A stretch of 29,028 nucleotides of DNA from Rhodospirillaceae bacterium (GCA_028819955.1 JAPPKP010000067.1:27701-56728), one strand, 5' to 3'. Numbered from the stretch's first letter, positions 1-8,116 are shown. A program made the numbers and translations. The notes: generated by a model from the sequence alone, not told the origin.

Positions 1-60
1 CCCCCCCACCCCGCCGGGCCCCCCCCCCCCCCCCCCCCCCGCCGCCCCCCCCCCCCCACG
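1..60. other. Low-complexity poly-C contig end, probable artefact
   Basis: The first 60 bases are almost entirely C with a few interruptions. They carry no codon structure and match the poly-G/poly-C run at the other end of the window. This pattern is typical of failed base calling or assembly padding, so no biology should be read into it. The first trustworthy sequence begins around position 58-62. Confidence 0.8.
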
Positions 61-61
61 G

Positions 62-84
62 CGGACAGGCAGGTCGCCTGTCCG
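62..84 (-). terminator. Hairpin downstream of the ABC binding-protein gene
   Basis: A perfect 9-bp inverted repeat (CGGACAGGC, 5-base loop AGGTC, GCCTGTCCG) sits 9 bases beyond the stop codon of the minus-strand binding-protein gene. Position and stem strength suit a transcription terminator. The expected T-run on the minus strand cannot be judged, because the sequence beyond it is the poly-C artefact. Confidence 0.5.
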
Positions 85-93
85 GGGAGGAAC

Positions 94-1278
94 TCAGTCC
101 ACCTCGGCCACGAACAGCGTCTCGAACGCGCCATCGCGGTAAACGTTGACCACCAGCGGAACCGAGACCTGGCGCTTCTGGCCAAACGAGGACATGCCAA
201 CATACTTCAACACGGCATCGCCCACCATGAACGGGTTGGGCGCCTCGAAGTCGTCCATGGCCGCCTTGAAGACCTCGACGTCGTCGATCGCCTTCGGGTT
301 GGCCCTGATCGTCTCGAGGATGTACTCGAGCGCGTAAACCTTGGTGTTCGACTCGTCGTTGTACTCGCCGAACATCTCGGTGTAGCGGTCAACAAACTCC
401 CTCATCGCGTCCGAGGCGATCTCGGGCGTCGAGGCGCCGCCGACCGAGATGAAGCCGTTGGCGAGATCGCCCGCACCCTCGCGCAGCACGGTCGCATCCT
501 GCGCGGTCTCGGTCGAGATCAGGCCCTCGTAGCCGAGCTCGCGCGCCGACCGGATGAGCTGCGGGGCGTGAGCCGGCGAGACGCCCGAGAGCACCAGCAG
601 GTCGGGCTGGGTCCGGATGACCGGGGTGAGCACCGGTGTGAAGTCGGAGGTGTCAACCTGGTAGGTGACGTTGTCCGACACCACTTCCATTCCCAGTTCG
701 TTCGCGGCCATGACACCGCCGTCGCGCTGGCTGAGCGGGTCCGATTCGTTGGCCGCGACAAATGCCACGGTCTTCACGCCCTCGTTTTCCACGAGGTACT
801 TGTAGATGGCCGGTCCGGACTGGTAGTTGGCCACCATTCCGAGAACCGCGTTCGAGGCCGGTGGACTGTAGAGCTCCTTCGGGAACGCGTAGGGAAAGTA
901 GACGATGCCGTTTGCTTCCGCGACCGGGCGCACCGCAGCGGCGCCGTCGTCGACATTCGGGCCGACGACGTAGCGGATCCCTTCCTGTGCCATTTTTTCC
1001 ATGCCGGCGATGGCGCGCTTGGGGTCCTTCTGATCATCGAATGTGACGATCTCGATGTCGTAGGTCTTGCCGCCGATCTCGACACCACCGGTCTCGTTGA
1101 TCCAGGCAGCGCGGGTTTCCATCGAGCGAACGTTCGAGATGCCCCAGGCGGCCGCCGGGCCACTGGTGACGCCGACAAAGCCGATCTTCAGCGTGTCGTT
1201 TTCAGCGTGGGCTGCGGTGGCGAGCGTCAGCGACGTCAGAGCCACGGCAGCAGTCTTGAGTACGGTGCATCTGTGCAT
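94..1278 (-). CDS. ABC transporter periplasmic substrate-binding protein (LivJ/UrtA type)
   Basis: Encodes about 394 residues: a cleavable signal peptide (KTAAVALTSLTLATAAHA, then ENDTLKIG) followed by a type-I periplasmic-binding fold (Peripla_BP_6). The opening KIGFVGVTSGPAAAWG, the FDDQKDPKRAIAGMEKM segment and the VVGPNVDDGAA loop are typical of binding proteins for branched-chain amino acids, amides or urea. It would bind a small polar ligand in the periplasm and deliver it to a membrane permease and ATPases not in this window. I chose the ATG at 1278 over an ATG 10 codons upstream because it gives a normal signal peptide and follows a GGAAGGA ribosome site. It lies divergent to a GntR-type regulator, its likely controller. 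The exact ligand is unknown. Confidence 0.88.
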   Translation of the reverse strand: MHRCTVLKTAAVALTSLTLATAAHAENDTLKIGFVGVTSGPAAAWGISNVRSMETRAAWINETGGVEIGGKTYDIEIVTFDDQKDPKRAIAGMEKMAQEGIRYVVGPNVDDGAAAVRPVAEANGIVYFPYAFPKELYSPPASNAVLGMVANYQSGPAIYKYLVENEGVKTVAFVAANESDPLSQRDGGVMAANELGMEVVSDNVTYQVDTSDFTPVLTPVIRTQPDLLVLSGVSPAHAPQLIRSARELGYEGLISTETAQDATVLREGAGDLANGFISVGGASTPEIASDAMREFVDRYTEMFGEYNDESNTKVYALEYILETIRANPKAIDDVEVFKAAMDDFEAPNPFMVGDAVLKYVGMSSFGQKRQVSVPLVVNVYRDGAFETLFVAEVD

Positions 1279-1382
1279 GAGTGTAGTCCTTCCTTTCCAG
1301 TGTCGCATTCGGGTTTCGCCCGAACCTGAACGAAGTCATTCAATTGATCGTTAACAATCTCGTCAACAGAAAACGGCACTTC

Positions 1383-1390
1383 TGTCGACA
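1383..1390. promoter_or_regulatory. Palindrome TGTCGACA, candidate operator
   Basis: A perfect 8-bp palindrome extended by AATTG lies in the AT-rich gap between the divergent binding-protein and GntR genes. FadR-subfamily regulators often bind short palindromes with a T-G-T...A-C-A core. The divergent layout makes this the natural place for an operator serving both genes. There is no direct proof, and SalI-like GTCGAC cores also occur by chance in high-GC DNA. Confidence 0.3.
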
Positions 1391-1468
1391 ATTGGAACGG
1401 CAGCAGTAAGGAACGGTTTGATTGGCCGGGCTATCCAGAGTCCCATTTCGAGGGAGGCGCGAGGTATA

Positions 1469-2179
1469 ATGACGTCGATGGACAAAGTGGACATACACCC
1501 GGAGAGGGACGGCTGGAGCGAGCAGCAGATCGTTGAGCGCATCTACGAAGCCGTGATGGAACAGCGGCTCGCGCCGCGCACGAAGCTCAGCGAGTCAATG
1601 CTGTGCAAGGCGTTCGGCGTTGGACGAATGCGTGTCCGCCGCGCGCTGCTGTTGCTCGCCAGCCAGGGCATCGTCGACCTGCATTCGAATCGAGGTGCGT
1701 TCGTCGCCAGCCCGGACGCCAAGGAGGCGCGCGATGTCTTCAACGCCCGGATGATGCTCGAGCCGAGCATTGTGCGCCAGTTGACAAGCAATGCGCGGTC
1801 GGCCGACCTTGACGCGCTGGCACGCCACATTGAGCGCGAGGAGGAGGCGCGACGCGGAGGCGAAAGGCGCGAAGCGATCCGGCTCTCCGGCGAGTTTCAC
1901 GTGCGCCTGGCGACAGCCACCGGCAACGATGTCGTGACCCGGATGATGCGGGAACTGGTGACACGGACCTCGGTGATCATCGGGCTGTTTGGCAGCACGG
2001 GTGCCTCGAACTGCCCCGAGCACGAGCACGCCGACATTCTCGACGCTCTCAAGTCCAAGGACGGCGACCGGGCAGAGACGCTAATTCGAACCCATCTCGC
2101 ACTGATTGAGGCGGACCTCGACCTCTCGCCTACGGGGTCGAATTCGACCGACCTGGCCACGATCCTCGGCGCGCGGTAG
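1469..2179 (+). CDS. GntR-family (FadR/FCD subfamily) transcriptional regulator
   Basis: Encodes 236 residues. An N-terminal winged-helix domain (about residues 10-85, with KLSESMLCKAFGVGRMRVRR as recognition region and GIVDLHSNRGAFVASP as wing) is followed by an all-helical FCD ligand domain (about 90-225). The FCD domain shows the histidines expected for metal/ligand binding, for example EFHVRLA and HEHADILDAL. Such proteins are usually ligand-responsive repressors of transport or catabolic genes, here most likely the divergent binding-protein gene. The ATG at 1469 follows GAGG at good spacing. An in-frame TTG at 1418 would add 17 residues but has poorer support. Codon use is less GC-rich than in the pilus genes to the right. 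Confidence 0.88.
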   Translation: MTSMDKVDIHPERDGWSEQQIVERIYEAVMEQRLAPRTKLSESMLCKAFGVGRMRVRRALLLLASQGIVDLHSNRGAFVASPDAKEARDVFNARMMLEPSIVRQLTSNARSADLDALARHIEREEEARRGGERREAIRLSGEFHVRLATATGNDVVTRMMRELVTRTSVIIGLFGSTGASNCPEHEHADILDALKSKDGDRAETLIRTHLALIEADLDLSPTGSNSTDLATILGAR

Positions 2180-2365
2180 GGGCGATCTGGCAGCAGATCG
2201 GACAATTCCCGGACCAATCCATGCCGCGCTCGGATACTCTTTTGGCGACTTCTCGCGATGGCAAGAGCCACCCCTTGGGGCGAACGTTGTGCTCGGGGTC
2301 ATCGGTGAACCGGCCTGCGGTCGCCGAGCCCATGATCGACTCATGCGGGAAACTGGAACGCCGAG

Positions 2366-2385
2366 AATTCCCCTTTTTGGGAATT
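2366..2385. terminator. Convergent-gene hairpin AATTCCC/GGGAATT
   Basis: A 7-bp inverted repeat with a 6-base loop lies in the 241-base gap where the GntR gene (plus) and the sulfite-dehydrogenase fragment (minus) converge. It could stop transcription from either side, but no T-run follows the stem on either strand, so the call is tentative. I see nothing else of note between 2180 and 2420. Confidence 0.3.
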
Positions 2386-2420
2386 GGCAGGGCGCGGTTG
2401 ATGGGAGGCGGGCCTCGTGA

Positions 2421-2866
2421 TCAGGTCACGCGCAGTGCGATCCGGTGCACGGAGTTGTTGAGATAGCCTCTCGGGTTCCAGTCGATGGCGAAGGGCTGCA
2501 TGTCGCCCGCACTGTCGCTCGCCCGTGACCAGACCTCGTAGTAGCCAGCCTGGGGGAAGGCGATCCGGCGACGCCAGTTCTGCCAGGCGCCCGGGTTGAC
2601 CGGCCCTTCGAGATCGGCCGTCATCCAGTTCCTGCCGAGATCGATGGAGATGTGGACTGCGGAAACGGTCCGGTCGCCCGACCAGGCATGCCCGCGCACC
2701 TCGACCTCGCGGGTGACCGCGGCGCCATGTTCCGGCGAGGTCACCAGCGATTTGACCGGCATGCGCTCGATGATGTCGAAATCATCTTCCGGCACCTCGT
2801 CGCCCGGAGCGACCGGGTATCGCGGCACCCGATACGGGGTGCGCTCACTATGCAGTACCCTATAAC
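2421..2866 (-). pseudogene. C-terminal fragment of a sulfite dehydrogenase (SoxC/sulfite oxidase family)
   Basis: The last 140 or so residues match the Mo-co oxidoreductase dimerisation domain of sulfite oxidase/SoxC-type enzymes. Diagnostic stretches are MPVKSLVTSPEHG, VEVRGHAWSGDR, VHISIDLGRNW, QAGYYEVWSRASDSAGDMQP and the C-terminal NPRGYLNNSVHRIALRV. The catalytic molybdopterin domain that should precede it is absent. Recognisable similarity ends near PYRVPRYPV (about 2845), and the frame then runs without meaning into the pilus operon. The gene is therefore truncated, either by insertion of the conjugation element or by a chimeric assembly join. The exact breakpoint within about 2845-2880 cannot be fixed by eye. 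Confidence 0.8.
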
Positions 2867-2880
2867 ACCACCACCTAGTC

Positions 2881-4467
2881 GTGGTCGCGCCAGTGACTAT
2901 CAATATCCTGCGAATTGCGGCCACCGTCAACTCGCTTGTTCGGCAGCCGCATTTCCTGCCGGTCGGCACGACCGCGATCCTGCTTGCCGGCTGCACCCTT
3001 TACGACACTGAGTCCGCTCGCCAGCGCGCCGACGAGGTCACCGCGGCGATCGAGACCGCGACGCCCGCGCCATCGCCGGACTTCCATGTCCTGCAGGTCG
3101 ATCCGGACCGCCCCTTCACCGGCATCGAGATCCTCGAGCCTCCTGCAGCATCACTCCCTTCTCCGTGGACTGCCGACGACGCGGTCAGCCTCTCCCTCGC
3201 TGGCGCGCTCTCCGATCAGTCCACGGCGTCCCTCATTGAGGCCGCCACCGGTCTTGCGGTGCGGTTCCAGGGCCTGCGTCCGGACGATGCGCCGGACGAT
3301 CCCTTCGGCCTCCCCGCGGCCGCCCTGCCGGAAGGCGGCATCTGGACCGGACCACTCGACGGCCTCCTCGACACCTGGACATCCGCCAGGGGATACGCCT
3401 GGCGATGGGTGCCGGCCGACGAGACCGTCGAGGTCGTGCGCTCCCAGGCTGTGGCGTTCACCCTGAACGCGCTCGCCGGCACCCAGCAGATGTCCGGCAC
3501 CACCTCGACGACGGAGACCGCCGGCGAGGGCGCCAGTTCCAACCTCGCACAGCAGTCCATGGCGGCGTCCGCCACCTACGACCCCTGGAGCGAGGTCACC
3601 GAACAGCTCACTGCGGTTCTCGATGCGTCGGCCAGCGTCGCGGCCTCCCCCTCCACGGCGTCTCTCACGGTCCACGGCCTGCCGCGGGACGTCGAACGCG
3701 CCCGCAGGTACATCGCCCACCTCAACCGCACGATCCTGAGGCCGGTGACGGTGACGTTCTCGATCTACCGGGTGGCGTACGAGAGCGGCGCCGACTACGA
3801 GCTCGGCATCGGCGGCGCCCTGGAACGCGTCTTCGGCACGTCCGCGGGCCTGGAGGTTCTCTCCGGCGGGGTCTCGATCGTGCGGCCCGCACCAGGCGCC
3901 GACTCCCTCGACGCCACCATCGGGGCGCTGGAGACCGCCGGCACGGTCTCGCGCGAACTGACCGCCACCGTGCCGACGCTGAACGCCCAGCCGAGCCACT
4001 TCTTCGAGCTCTTCTCGGAGGCCTATCTCGCCGAGATCTCCACGACGCTCGACGAGGGCGTTCTGCAGACCACCCTGACGCCGGGGAACGTCTCGTCGGG
4101 GTTCGCCATGGAGTTCGTGGCCCAGATCGTGGCGCCGCACGAGGTCCTGGTGAGGATCTTCGCGAGCATCCTGGACCGTCCCGACTTCGCCGTCTTCGGC
4201 ACGGGCAGCCTGCGCCTGCAACTTCCCAGCTTCGGCAACCGGGCCGTGCAGATCACCCAGACGGTGGGCCGGGGAGAGACGCTTGTCATCACCGGGTTCT
4301 CCGACCGTGGCGCGGCGGCCTCCGGATCCGGCACCTTCAACGCCGACATTCCCTTCCCGTTCGGCCGCCGCATGACCGGCGACGACTTCACCGAGCAGGT
4401 GCTGCTGATCAGCGCCGAGGCGGGCCCGCCGATGGGCATCGTCGAGCGACCGGGCGTGGAGCTCTGA
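2881..4467 (+). CDS. pilN: PilN-type lipoprotein secretin of the type IVb pilus
   Basis: Encodes up to 528 residues of an outer-membrane secretin of the R64 PilN/BfpB family, the ring through which the pilus leaves the cell. A lipobox (AILLAGC) near residue 38 predicts a lipid-anchored protein. An N-domain (about 80-230) is followed by a short secretin domain (about 280-510) with TVTFSIYRV, SHFFELFSEAY and the end motif VGRGETLVITGFSDRG. Possible starts are GTG at 2881 or 2893; neither has a clear ribosome site, and the frame is closed by TAA at 2863. The N-terminus lies on the composition break with the sulfite-dehydrogenase fragment, so the native start may have been lost or replaced. It is the first gene of the operon, 3 bases before pilO. 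Confidence 0.85.
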   Translation: MVAPVTINILRIAATVNSLVRQPHFLPVGTTAILLAGCTLYDTESARQRADEVTAAIETATPAPSPDFHVLQVDPDRPFTGIEILEPPAASLPSPWTADDAVSLSLAGALSDQSTASLIEAATGLAVRFQGLRPDDAPDDPFGLPAAALPEGGIWTGPLDGLLDTWTSARGYAWRWVPADETVEVVRSQAVAFTLNALAGTQQMSGTTSTTETAGEGASSNLAQQSMAASATYDPWSEVTEQLTAVLDASASVAASPSTASLTVHGLPRDVERARRYIAHLNRTILRPVTVTFSIYRVAYESGADYELGIGGALERVFGTSAGLEVLSGGVSIVRPAPGADSLDATIGALETAGTVSRELTATVPTLNAQPSHFFELFSEAYLAEISTTLDEGVLQTTLTPGNVSSGFAMEFVAQIVAPHEVLVRIFASILDRPDFAVFGTGSLRLQLPSFGNRAVQITQTVGRGETLVITGFSDRGAAASGSGTFNADIPFPFGRRMTGDDFTEQVLLISAEAGPPMGIVERPGVEL

Positions 4468-4470
4468 GAC

Positions 4471-5748
4471 ATGGCGACGATCCGGGCAGGAGGCGAGGCG
4501 TGGGTGGCCGGCATGACGTGGCGCCCGCGCATGAGCGTGCGCAAGCTCCGCCGCGCCGCGCAAGACGCCGGCGCTGTCGCCTGCATCGAGACCGACACGA
4601 TGACGGGCCTTGCCGGGCAAGAGGACGGCGACCCGACCGGCACGCCGTCGCTGGCGGCAGCCCTCATGGACACGCTCGAGGATGTGACCTGGATCGCCGT
4701 CGTCGACGGCGGCGACGGCAGGATCGCCATGATCCGCTGCGAGGCCGGGACGATCGGCGAGGACGGCGACATCGTCGTCGACGACGCAATGGAGGCCGCC
4801 AGGCGCCTCGAGGTCATGAGAGGTGGCTTCCGGATCCATGCCAGCCCGAGCCTCGGCATCCCGGAGGCCGCGGTCCTCGACGTCTCACGGATCGAGACGA
4901 GGGAGAGCCACCGCCTGCAGGCGCTCCCCGATCCACCGGGAGGCGGCCTCGCCTCGGTGATCGCCGCGGTCACGATTCTCGTCCTTCTCGGCGGCGGCGG
5001 AGCGGCGTGGATCTGGCGCCAGGACATCATGGACCTGATCTGGCCGCCGGAGCCGGAGCCGGAGGTGGAAGTCCAGCAGGAGCGCCAGGTGGTGACGATG
5101 ATCTCGACGCCGGCCCTGCTGGCGGCGTGCGCCCGGGCCCTGCGGGAGGTTCCTCCCGAACTTCCGGCCTGGACGCTCGAGGAAGCGACCTGCAGGGCGG
5201 AACTCGTCGAGGCCCCGGTTCTCGAGGTGGTGCCGGAGCTCTCGGGCCGTCCGGCTCTCGTGCTCCGCTGGTCGCTCGACGCGGACCACGACGCCGCGAT
5301 GCACCGCCGGCTGCTGGAGGACCTGCTGCCTTCAACGCGTCATGCAGGGATCGTCCACGGCGAGGAGGCATGGGCCGTGACGGTACTCGGTTCCGTGATC
5401 GTCGAGGTCGATCAGGACCATCACCGTCCGGAGTTCCGCAACATCCGGGCCGCCCTCGACAGGAGGGTGGGACCGTGGTCCGACTCGCTCAGCTACACGC
5501 AGCTCCAGCCGAGCCAGTGGTCCATCACCATCACGGGGCGAGGACCCCTGGGCCGCCTGCGCCAGGCCCTCGAGCCCATCGCCGGCCTCGAGGTGACGTC
5601 GCTCACGCGCACCGCCAACCACGCCTGGCAGGTCGTCGCCCGCCCACTGGCTCCGCGCATGATCCTGGAGAGCGCTTACCTGCGTCTCTCGCAACCCGCC
5701 GCCGGTCTCTACGAGACGGCCGCCGGCATGCCTGAAGGAGGAGGGTGA
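4471..5748 (+). CDS. pilO: PilO-type inner-membrane pilus assembly protein
   Basis: Encodes 425 residues matching the PilO2 family of IncI-type thin-pilus operons. The N-terminal cytoplasmic part holds AWVAGMTWRPR, the SLAAALMDTLEDVTWIAVV segment and IHASPSLGIPEAAVLDVS, all typical of the family. A single membrane helix (LASVIAAVTILVLLGGGGAAW, about residues 150-170) precedes a periplasmic domain of about 245 residues. In the R64 model PilO bridges the cytoplasmic ATPase side and the periplasm. The ATG follows the pilN stop by 3 bases, so the two are probably translated together. Confidence 0.83.
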   Translation: MATIRAGGEAWVAGMTWRPRMSVRKLRRAAQDAGAVACIETDTMTGLAGQEDGDPTGTPSLAAALMDTLEDVTWIAVVDGGDGRIAMIRCEAGTIGEDGDIVVDDAMEAARRLEVMRGGFRIHASPSLGIPEAAVLDVSRIETRESHRLQALPDPPGGGLASVIAAVTILVLLGGGGAAWIWRQDIMDLIWPPEPEPEVEVQQERQVVTMISTPALLAACARALREVPPELPAWTLEEATCRAELVEAPVLEVVPELSGRPALVLRWSLDADHDAAMHRRLLEDLLPSTRHAGIVHGEEAWAVTVLGSVIVEVDQDHHRPEFRNIRAALDRRVGPWSDSLSYTQLQPSQWSITITGRGPLGRLRQALEPIAGLEVTSLTRTANHAWQVVARPLAPRMILESAYLRLSQPAAGLYETAAGMPEGGG

Positions 5749-5751
5749 ACG

Positions 5752-5964
5752 ATGAGCGGATGCATGGCGGAGCTGGCGATGAAGCGCCTCGACGACCGAC
5801 GGCCCCTGCCGCCGCGCTGTTCCTGCGGGGCCGCTCCGCACCAGCGCCGGTCATGCCCGCTGGCCGTGTCGGCGGGCCGTGACGTCGACATCGAGAACTG
5901 TCCGACGTGGCAGGCCGTGGCCACCAGGGCCGGATGGCTGGCCGACGCGGGGGACGCGCCATGA
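5752..5964 (+). CDS. Small cysteine-containing protein, function unknown
   Basis: Encodes 70 residues, starting 3 bases after pilO and ending in an ATGA overlap with the next gene. It has four cysteines, including a C-x-C pair (PPRCSCGAAPHQRRSCP), and no signal peptide or membrane helix. The spacing of Cys and His suggests a possible metal site, but I recognise no family. Tight packing in the operon argues that it is real. It is not part of the R64 pil operon as I know it. Confidence 0.55.
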   Translation: MSGCMAELAMKRLDDRRPLPPRCSCGAAPHQRRSCPLAVSAGRDVDIENCPTWQAVATRAGWLADAGDAP

Positions 5965-6164
5965 CCGGCCAGCGCTGCGACCAGTGCGGCGAGACCGTGA
6001 TCCGCCGCACCCGCTGGCAGGTCCCGCGCATCGAGTCCGACGCTTTCGACAACCTCTACACCGTCCCGGGCGCCGTCGTGAGCCTGTGGCTGTGCGACCG
6101 CTGTGCCGGTCCGAACCCGCCTCGACCGGCCGAACGGCCTGTCGTCCACGATGGAGGAGCCTGA
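5961..6164 (+). CDS. Small zinc-ribbon-like protein
   Basis: Encodes 67 residues with two C-x2-C knuckles (CDQC at residues 6-9 and CDRC near 50), the classic layout of a four-cysteine zinc ribbon. There is no signal peptide, so it is probably cytoplasmic. The start is the ATG overlapping the preceding stop (ATGA), and its own stop overlaps the next start, so it is translationally coupled on both sides. A role in regulating or chaperoning pilus expression is possible but is only inference. Confidence 0.6.
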   Translation: MTGQRCDQCGETVIRRTRWQVPRIESDAFDNLYTVPGAVVSLWLCDRCAGPNPPRPAERPVVHDGGA

Positions 6165-8116
6165 TGTTCTTCGCCCGCACCGCTCATCTCCTCGCCACTG
6201 CGGTTCTGCGCAATTTCGCAATTGCGCAACGCTGCCGCACCGCCGTCTGCCTCGCCACGGTGGCCGCCGCCACGATCCTCTTGACTCCGCCTGCTGCCGC
6301 CAGCGACTACGTCGAGACGGAAGCGCTCTTCCACGCAAGGGCCATTCAGGAGGCCTTCGACACGCTGGCCGAGCACATCACGGACGGCTCCACCGCTGCG
6401 GTCTCCTGGAGCGGGACGACACCGCCCGCCTCCACCGGCTGGCTCGCCGACTGGACCGCCCGCGGCCTTGGCGCGCGCTACTGCGACAACGTGCTGCTGG
6501 TCCACGTCACCACGGCTTCCATGAAGGGGACGGGAACCAACCTCGGCGTCGTGCAGCTGGCGCCGCACCTCGAGGCGAAGGCGAGGAACCGGGACGTCGC
6601 GCCGCTCCACTGGCTCGACGGCGGCACGGCCGAAGGCATCCTCGGCAGGGAGAGCATCACCCTGCCGGCCTGCATGGGCACGACACCTTCCGACAGGCCG
6701 GCACTCGCCGGACCGGTCGTCGATCCCTTCACGGTGACGACGGACCAGGTGACCTTCGAACATCAGGCCCGAGCGTGTCCGGCGGGGTTCCACGGAACGG
6801 GACAGACATGGGTGCGCGAGGCGACGCAGAAGCTGAACGGCCGCGGCGATCCAACAGGCACGCCGACCACCGGCCCGTGGTCGCTCCTCGTCGATCACTG
6901 CCGCGCCGACACGGTGACGTGGGAGTACTATCGCCAGTCCTGCACCTTCACGCCCGGCGCGCCGCACGTCGGCACGCTCACCGGCGACGCCGTGTGGCGC
7001 CGGCAGAAGTCGGTGACGGCCTCCGGCACCAGCTACGGCGCTCCGGAGTTCGTCTCCACCACCTGCTGGACGGATCCCAACCCGACGCCGCCGGTGCCGA
7101 CCGAGACGACGTCGACGACGAGCGAGACGCGGTCCTTGAGCTGCGGGGCAGGCTACACCGGGTCGCGCACCCAGAGACGCACGCTGACCTGGCGTCACCT
7201 CAAGTGGCCGTGGGACGCCTCGGCGACGGTGCAGAGGGTCTCCCAGACCAACTGGGCGACCAGTTCGAACACCTGCCGGCGGATTCCGCCTCCACCGCCG
7301 CAGTGCCCGCAGGGCCAGGTCGGCACGCCTCCCAACTGTGTGACGCCGACGACGCCCCAGCAATGCCCGCAGGGCCAGGTCGGGACGCCGCCCAACTGCA
7401 CGACGCCAACGACGCCACAGTGCCCGCAAGGCCAGGTCGGCACGCCTCCCAACTGTGTGACGCCGACGACGCCCCAGCAGTGCCCGCAGGGCCAGGTCGG
7501 CACGCCTCCCAACTGTGTGACGCCGACGACGCCCCAGCAATGCCCGCAGGGCCAGGTCGGGACGCCGCCCAACTGCACGACGCCAACGACGCCACAGTGC
7601 CCGCAAGGCCAGGTCGGGACGCCACCGAATTGCGTGACGCCGACTCCACCGCCGCCGGGCCAGTGCCCGCAAGGTCAGGTCGGCACGCCGCCGAACTGTG
7701 TGACGCCGACGACGCCCCAGCAATGCCCGCAGGGCCAGGTGGGGACGCCGCCGAACTGTGTGACGCCGACTCCGCCGCAGTGCCCGCAGGGCCAGGTGGG
7801 GACGCCACCGAACTGCACGACTCCGGACCCGCCAAAGCCACCGAAAAAGTGCGTCGATCGCGACAAGGGCGGCGGCTGTCCCAAAGACAGTAGCGGCAAC
7901 AACAACGGCGGCCGCGGCGGCAACGTCGGCGGCGGCTGGGACACCGACGGCGACGGCAAGGCTGATGTCGCCGACCTCAGTGACGTCGATGAAGCCGACC
8001 GTCCCAACGCGAACTACGTCGATGGCCATACGCCCATTGGCCGGGACGGCGGGAACAATCGTGGCGACAAAGACCCGGGCAGCAACTGCGGCGGATGCGG
8101 ACGCGAGGGATTCTGA
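6164..8116 (+). CDS. Secreted repeat protein with nine CPQGQVGTPPNC units, candidate surface or tip protein
   Basis: Encodes 650 residues. A long N-terminal signal region (helix TAVCLATVAAATILL, likely cleavage after TPPAAA) is followed by a Cys-containing domain (about 48-375) with repeated sub-motifs such as ACPAGFHG and SCGAGYTGSRTQRRTLTW. Residues about 381-551 are nine repeats of CPQGQVGTPPNC joined by Thr/Pro linkers. The tail is Gly/Asn/Asp-rich with DTDGDGKADVADL, resembling a calcium-binding thrombospondin-3 or dockerin-like loop. Each repeat offers two cysteines, suggesting a disulfide-pinned, Pro-stiffened stalk outside the cell. Its place between pilO and pilP suggests a pilus-associated adhesin or cell-surface exporter substrate. 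No family was recognised for the first domain. The start overlaps the upstream stop by one base. Confidence 0.72.
   Translation: MFFARTAHLLATAVLRNFAIAQRCRTAVCLATVAAATILLTPPAAASDYVETEALFHARAIQEAFDTLAEHITDGSTAAVSWSGTTPPASTGWLADWTARGLGARYCDNVLLVHVTTASMKGTGTNLGVVQLAPHLEAKARNRDVAPLHWLDGGTAEGILGRESITLPACMGTTPSDRPALAGPVVDPFTVTTDQVTFEHQARACPAGFHGTGQTWVREATQKLNGRGDPTGTPTTGPWSLLVDHCRADTVTWEYYRQSCTFTPGAPHVGTLTGDAVWRRQKSVTASGTSYGAPEFVSTTCWTDPNPTPPVPTETTSTTSETRSLSCGAGYTGSRTQRRTLTWRHLKWPWDASATVQRVSQTNWATSSNTCRRIPPPPPQCPQGQVGTPPNCVTPTTPQQCPQGQVGTPPNCTTPTTPQCPQGQVGTPPNCVTPTTPQQCPQGQVGTPPNCVTPTTPQQCPQGQVGTPPNCTTPTTPQCPQGQVGTPPNCVTPTPPPPGQCPQGQVGTPPNCVTPTTPQQCPQGQVGTPPNCVTPTPPQCPQGQVGTPPNCTTPDPPKPPKKCVDRDKGGGCPKDSSGNNNGGRGGNVGGGWDTDGDGKADVADLSDVDEADRPNANYVDGHTPIGRDGGNNRGDKDPGSNCGGCGREGF
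7304..7825 (+). repeat. Nine in-frame tandem repeats of 57-66 bp
   Basis: Units begin with TGCCCGCA at 7304, 7364, 7421, 7481, 7541, 7598, 7664, 7724 and 7781. They are all multiples of three, so the reading frame is kept. Units 1-2 plus the start of unit 3 are identical to units 4-5 plus the start of unit 6: about 140 bp (7300-7440 against 7477-7617) at an offset of 177 bp, a recent block duplication. Most other differences are synonymous. Copy number is likely to vary between strains and could be mis-assembled from short reads. Confidence 0.93.

Noticed and set aside
2840..2880. An attachment site or tRNA end at the composition junction.
   Set aside because: No tRNA-like fold and no matching direct repeat elsewhere in the window. 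The short GTATCG/CGATAC inverted repeat lies within the enzyme-coding part and may be chance.
2867..2996. Extension of the sulfite-dehydrogenase frame to 2996 on the minus strand.
   Set aside because: It continues only because the opposite strand encodes pilN. The extra residues do not resemble the enzyme family.
7195..7578. Minus-strand frame with repeated GGVPTWPCGHC units.
   Set aside because: It is simply the complement of the tandem repeat in the plus-strand gene. The plus frame has a signal peptide, operon overlaps and coding-like codon use on either side.
7304..7825. Regular repeats of about 60 bp that might suggest a CRISPR array.
   Set aside because: Units are contiguous, in frame and coding, with no unique spacers of constant length and no cas genes.
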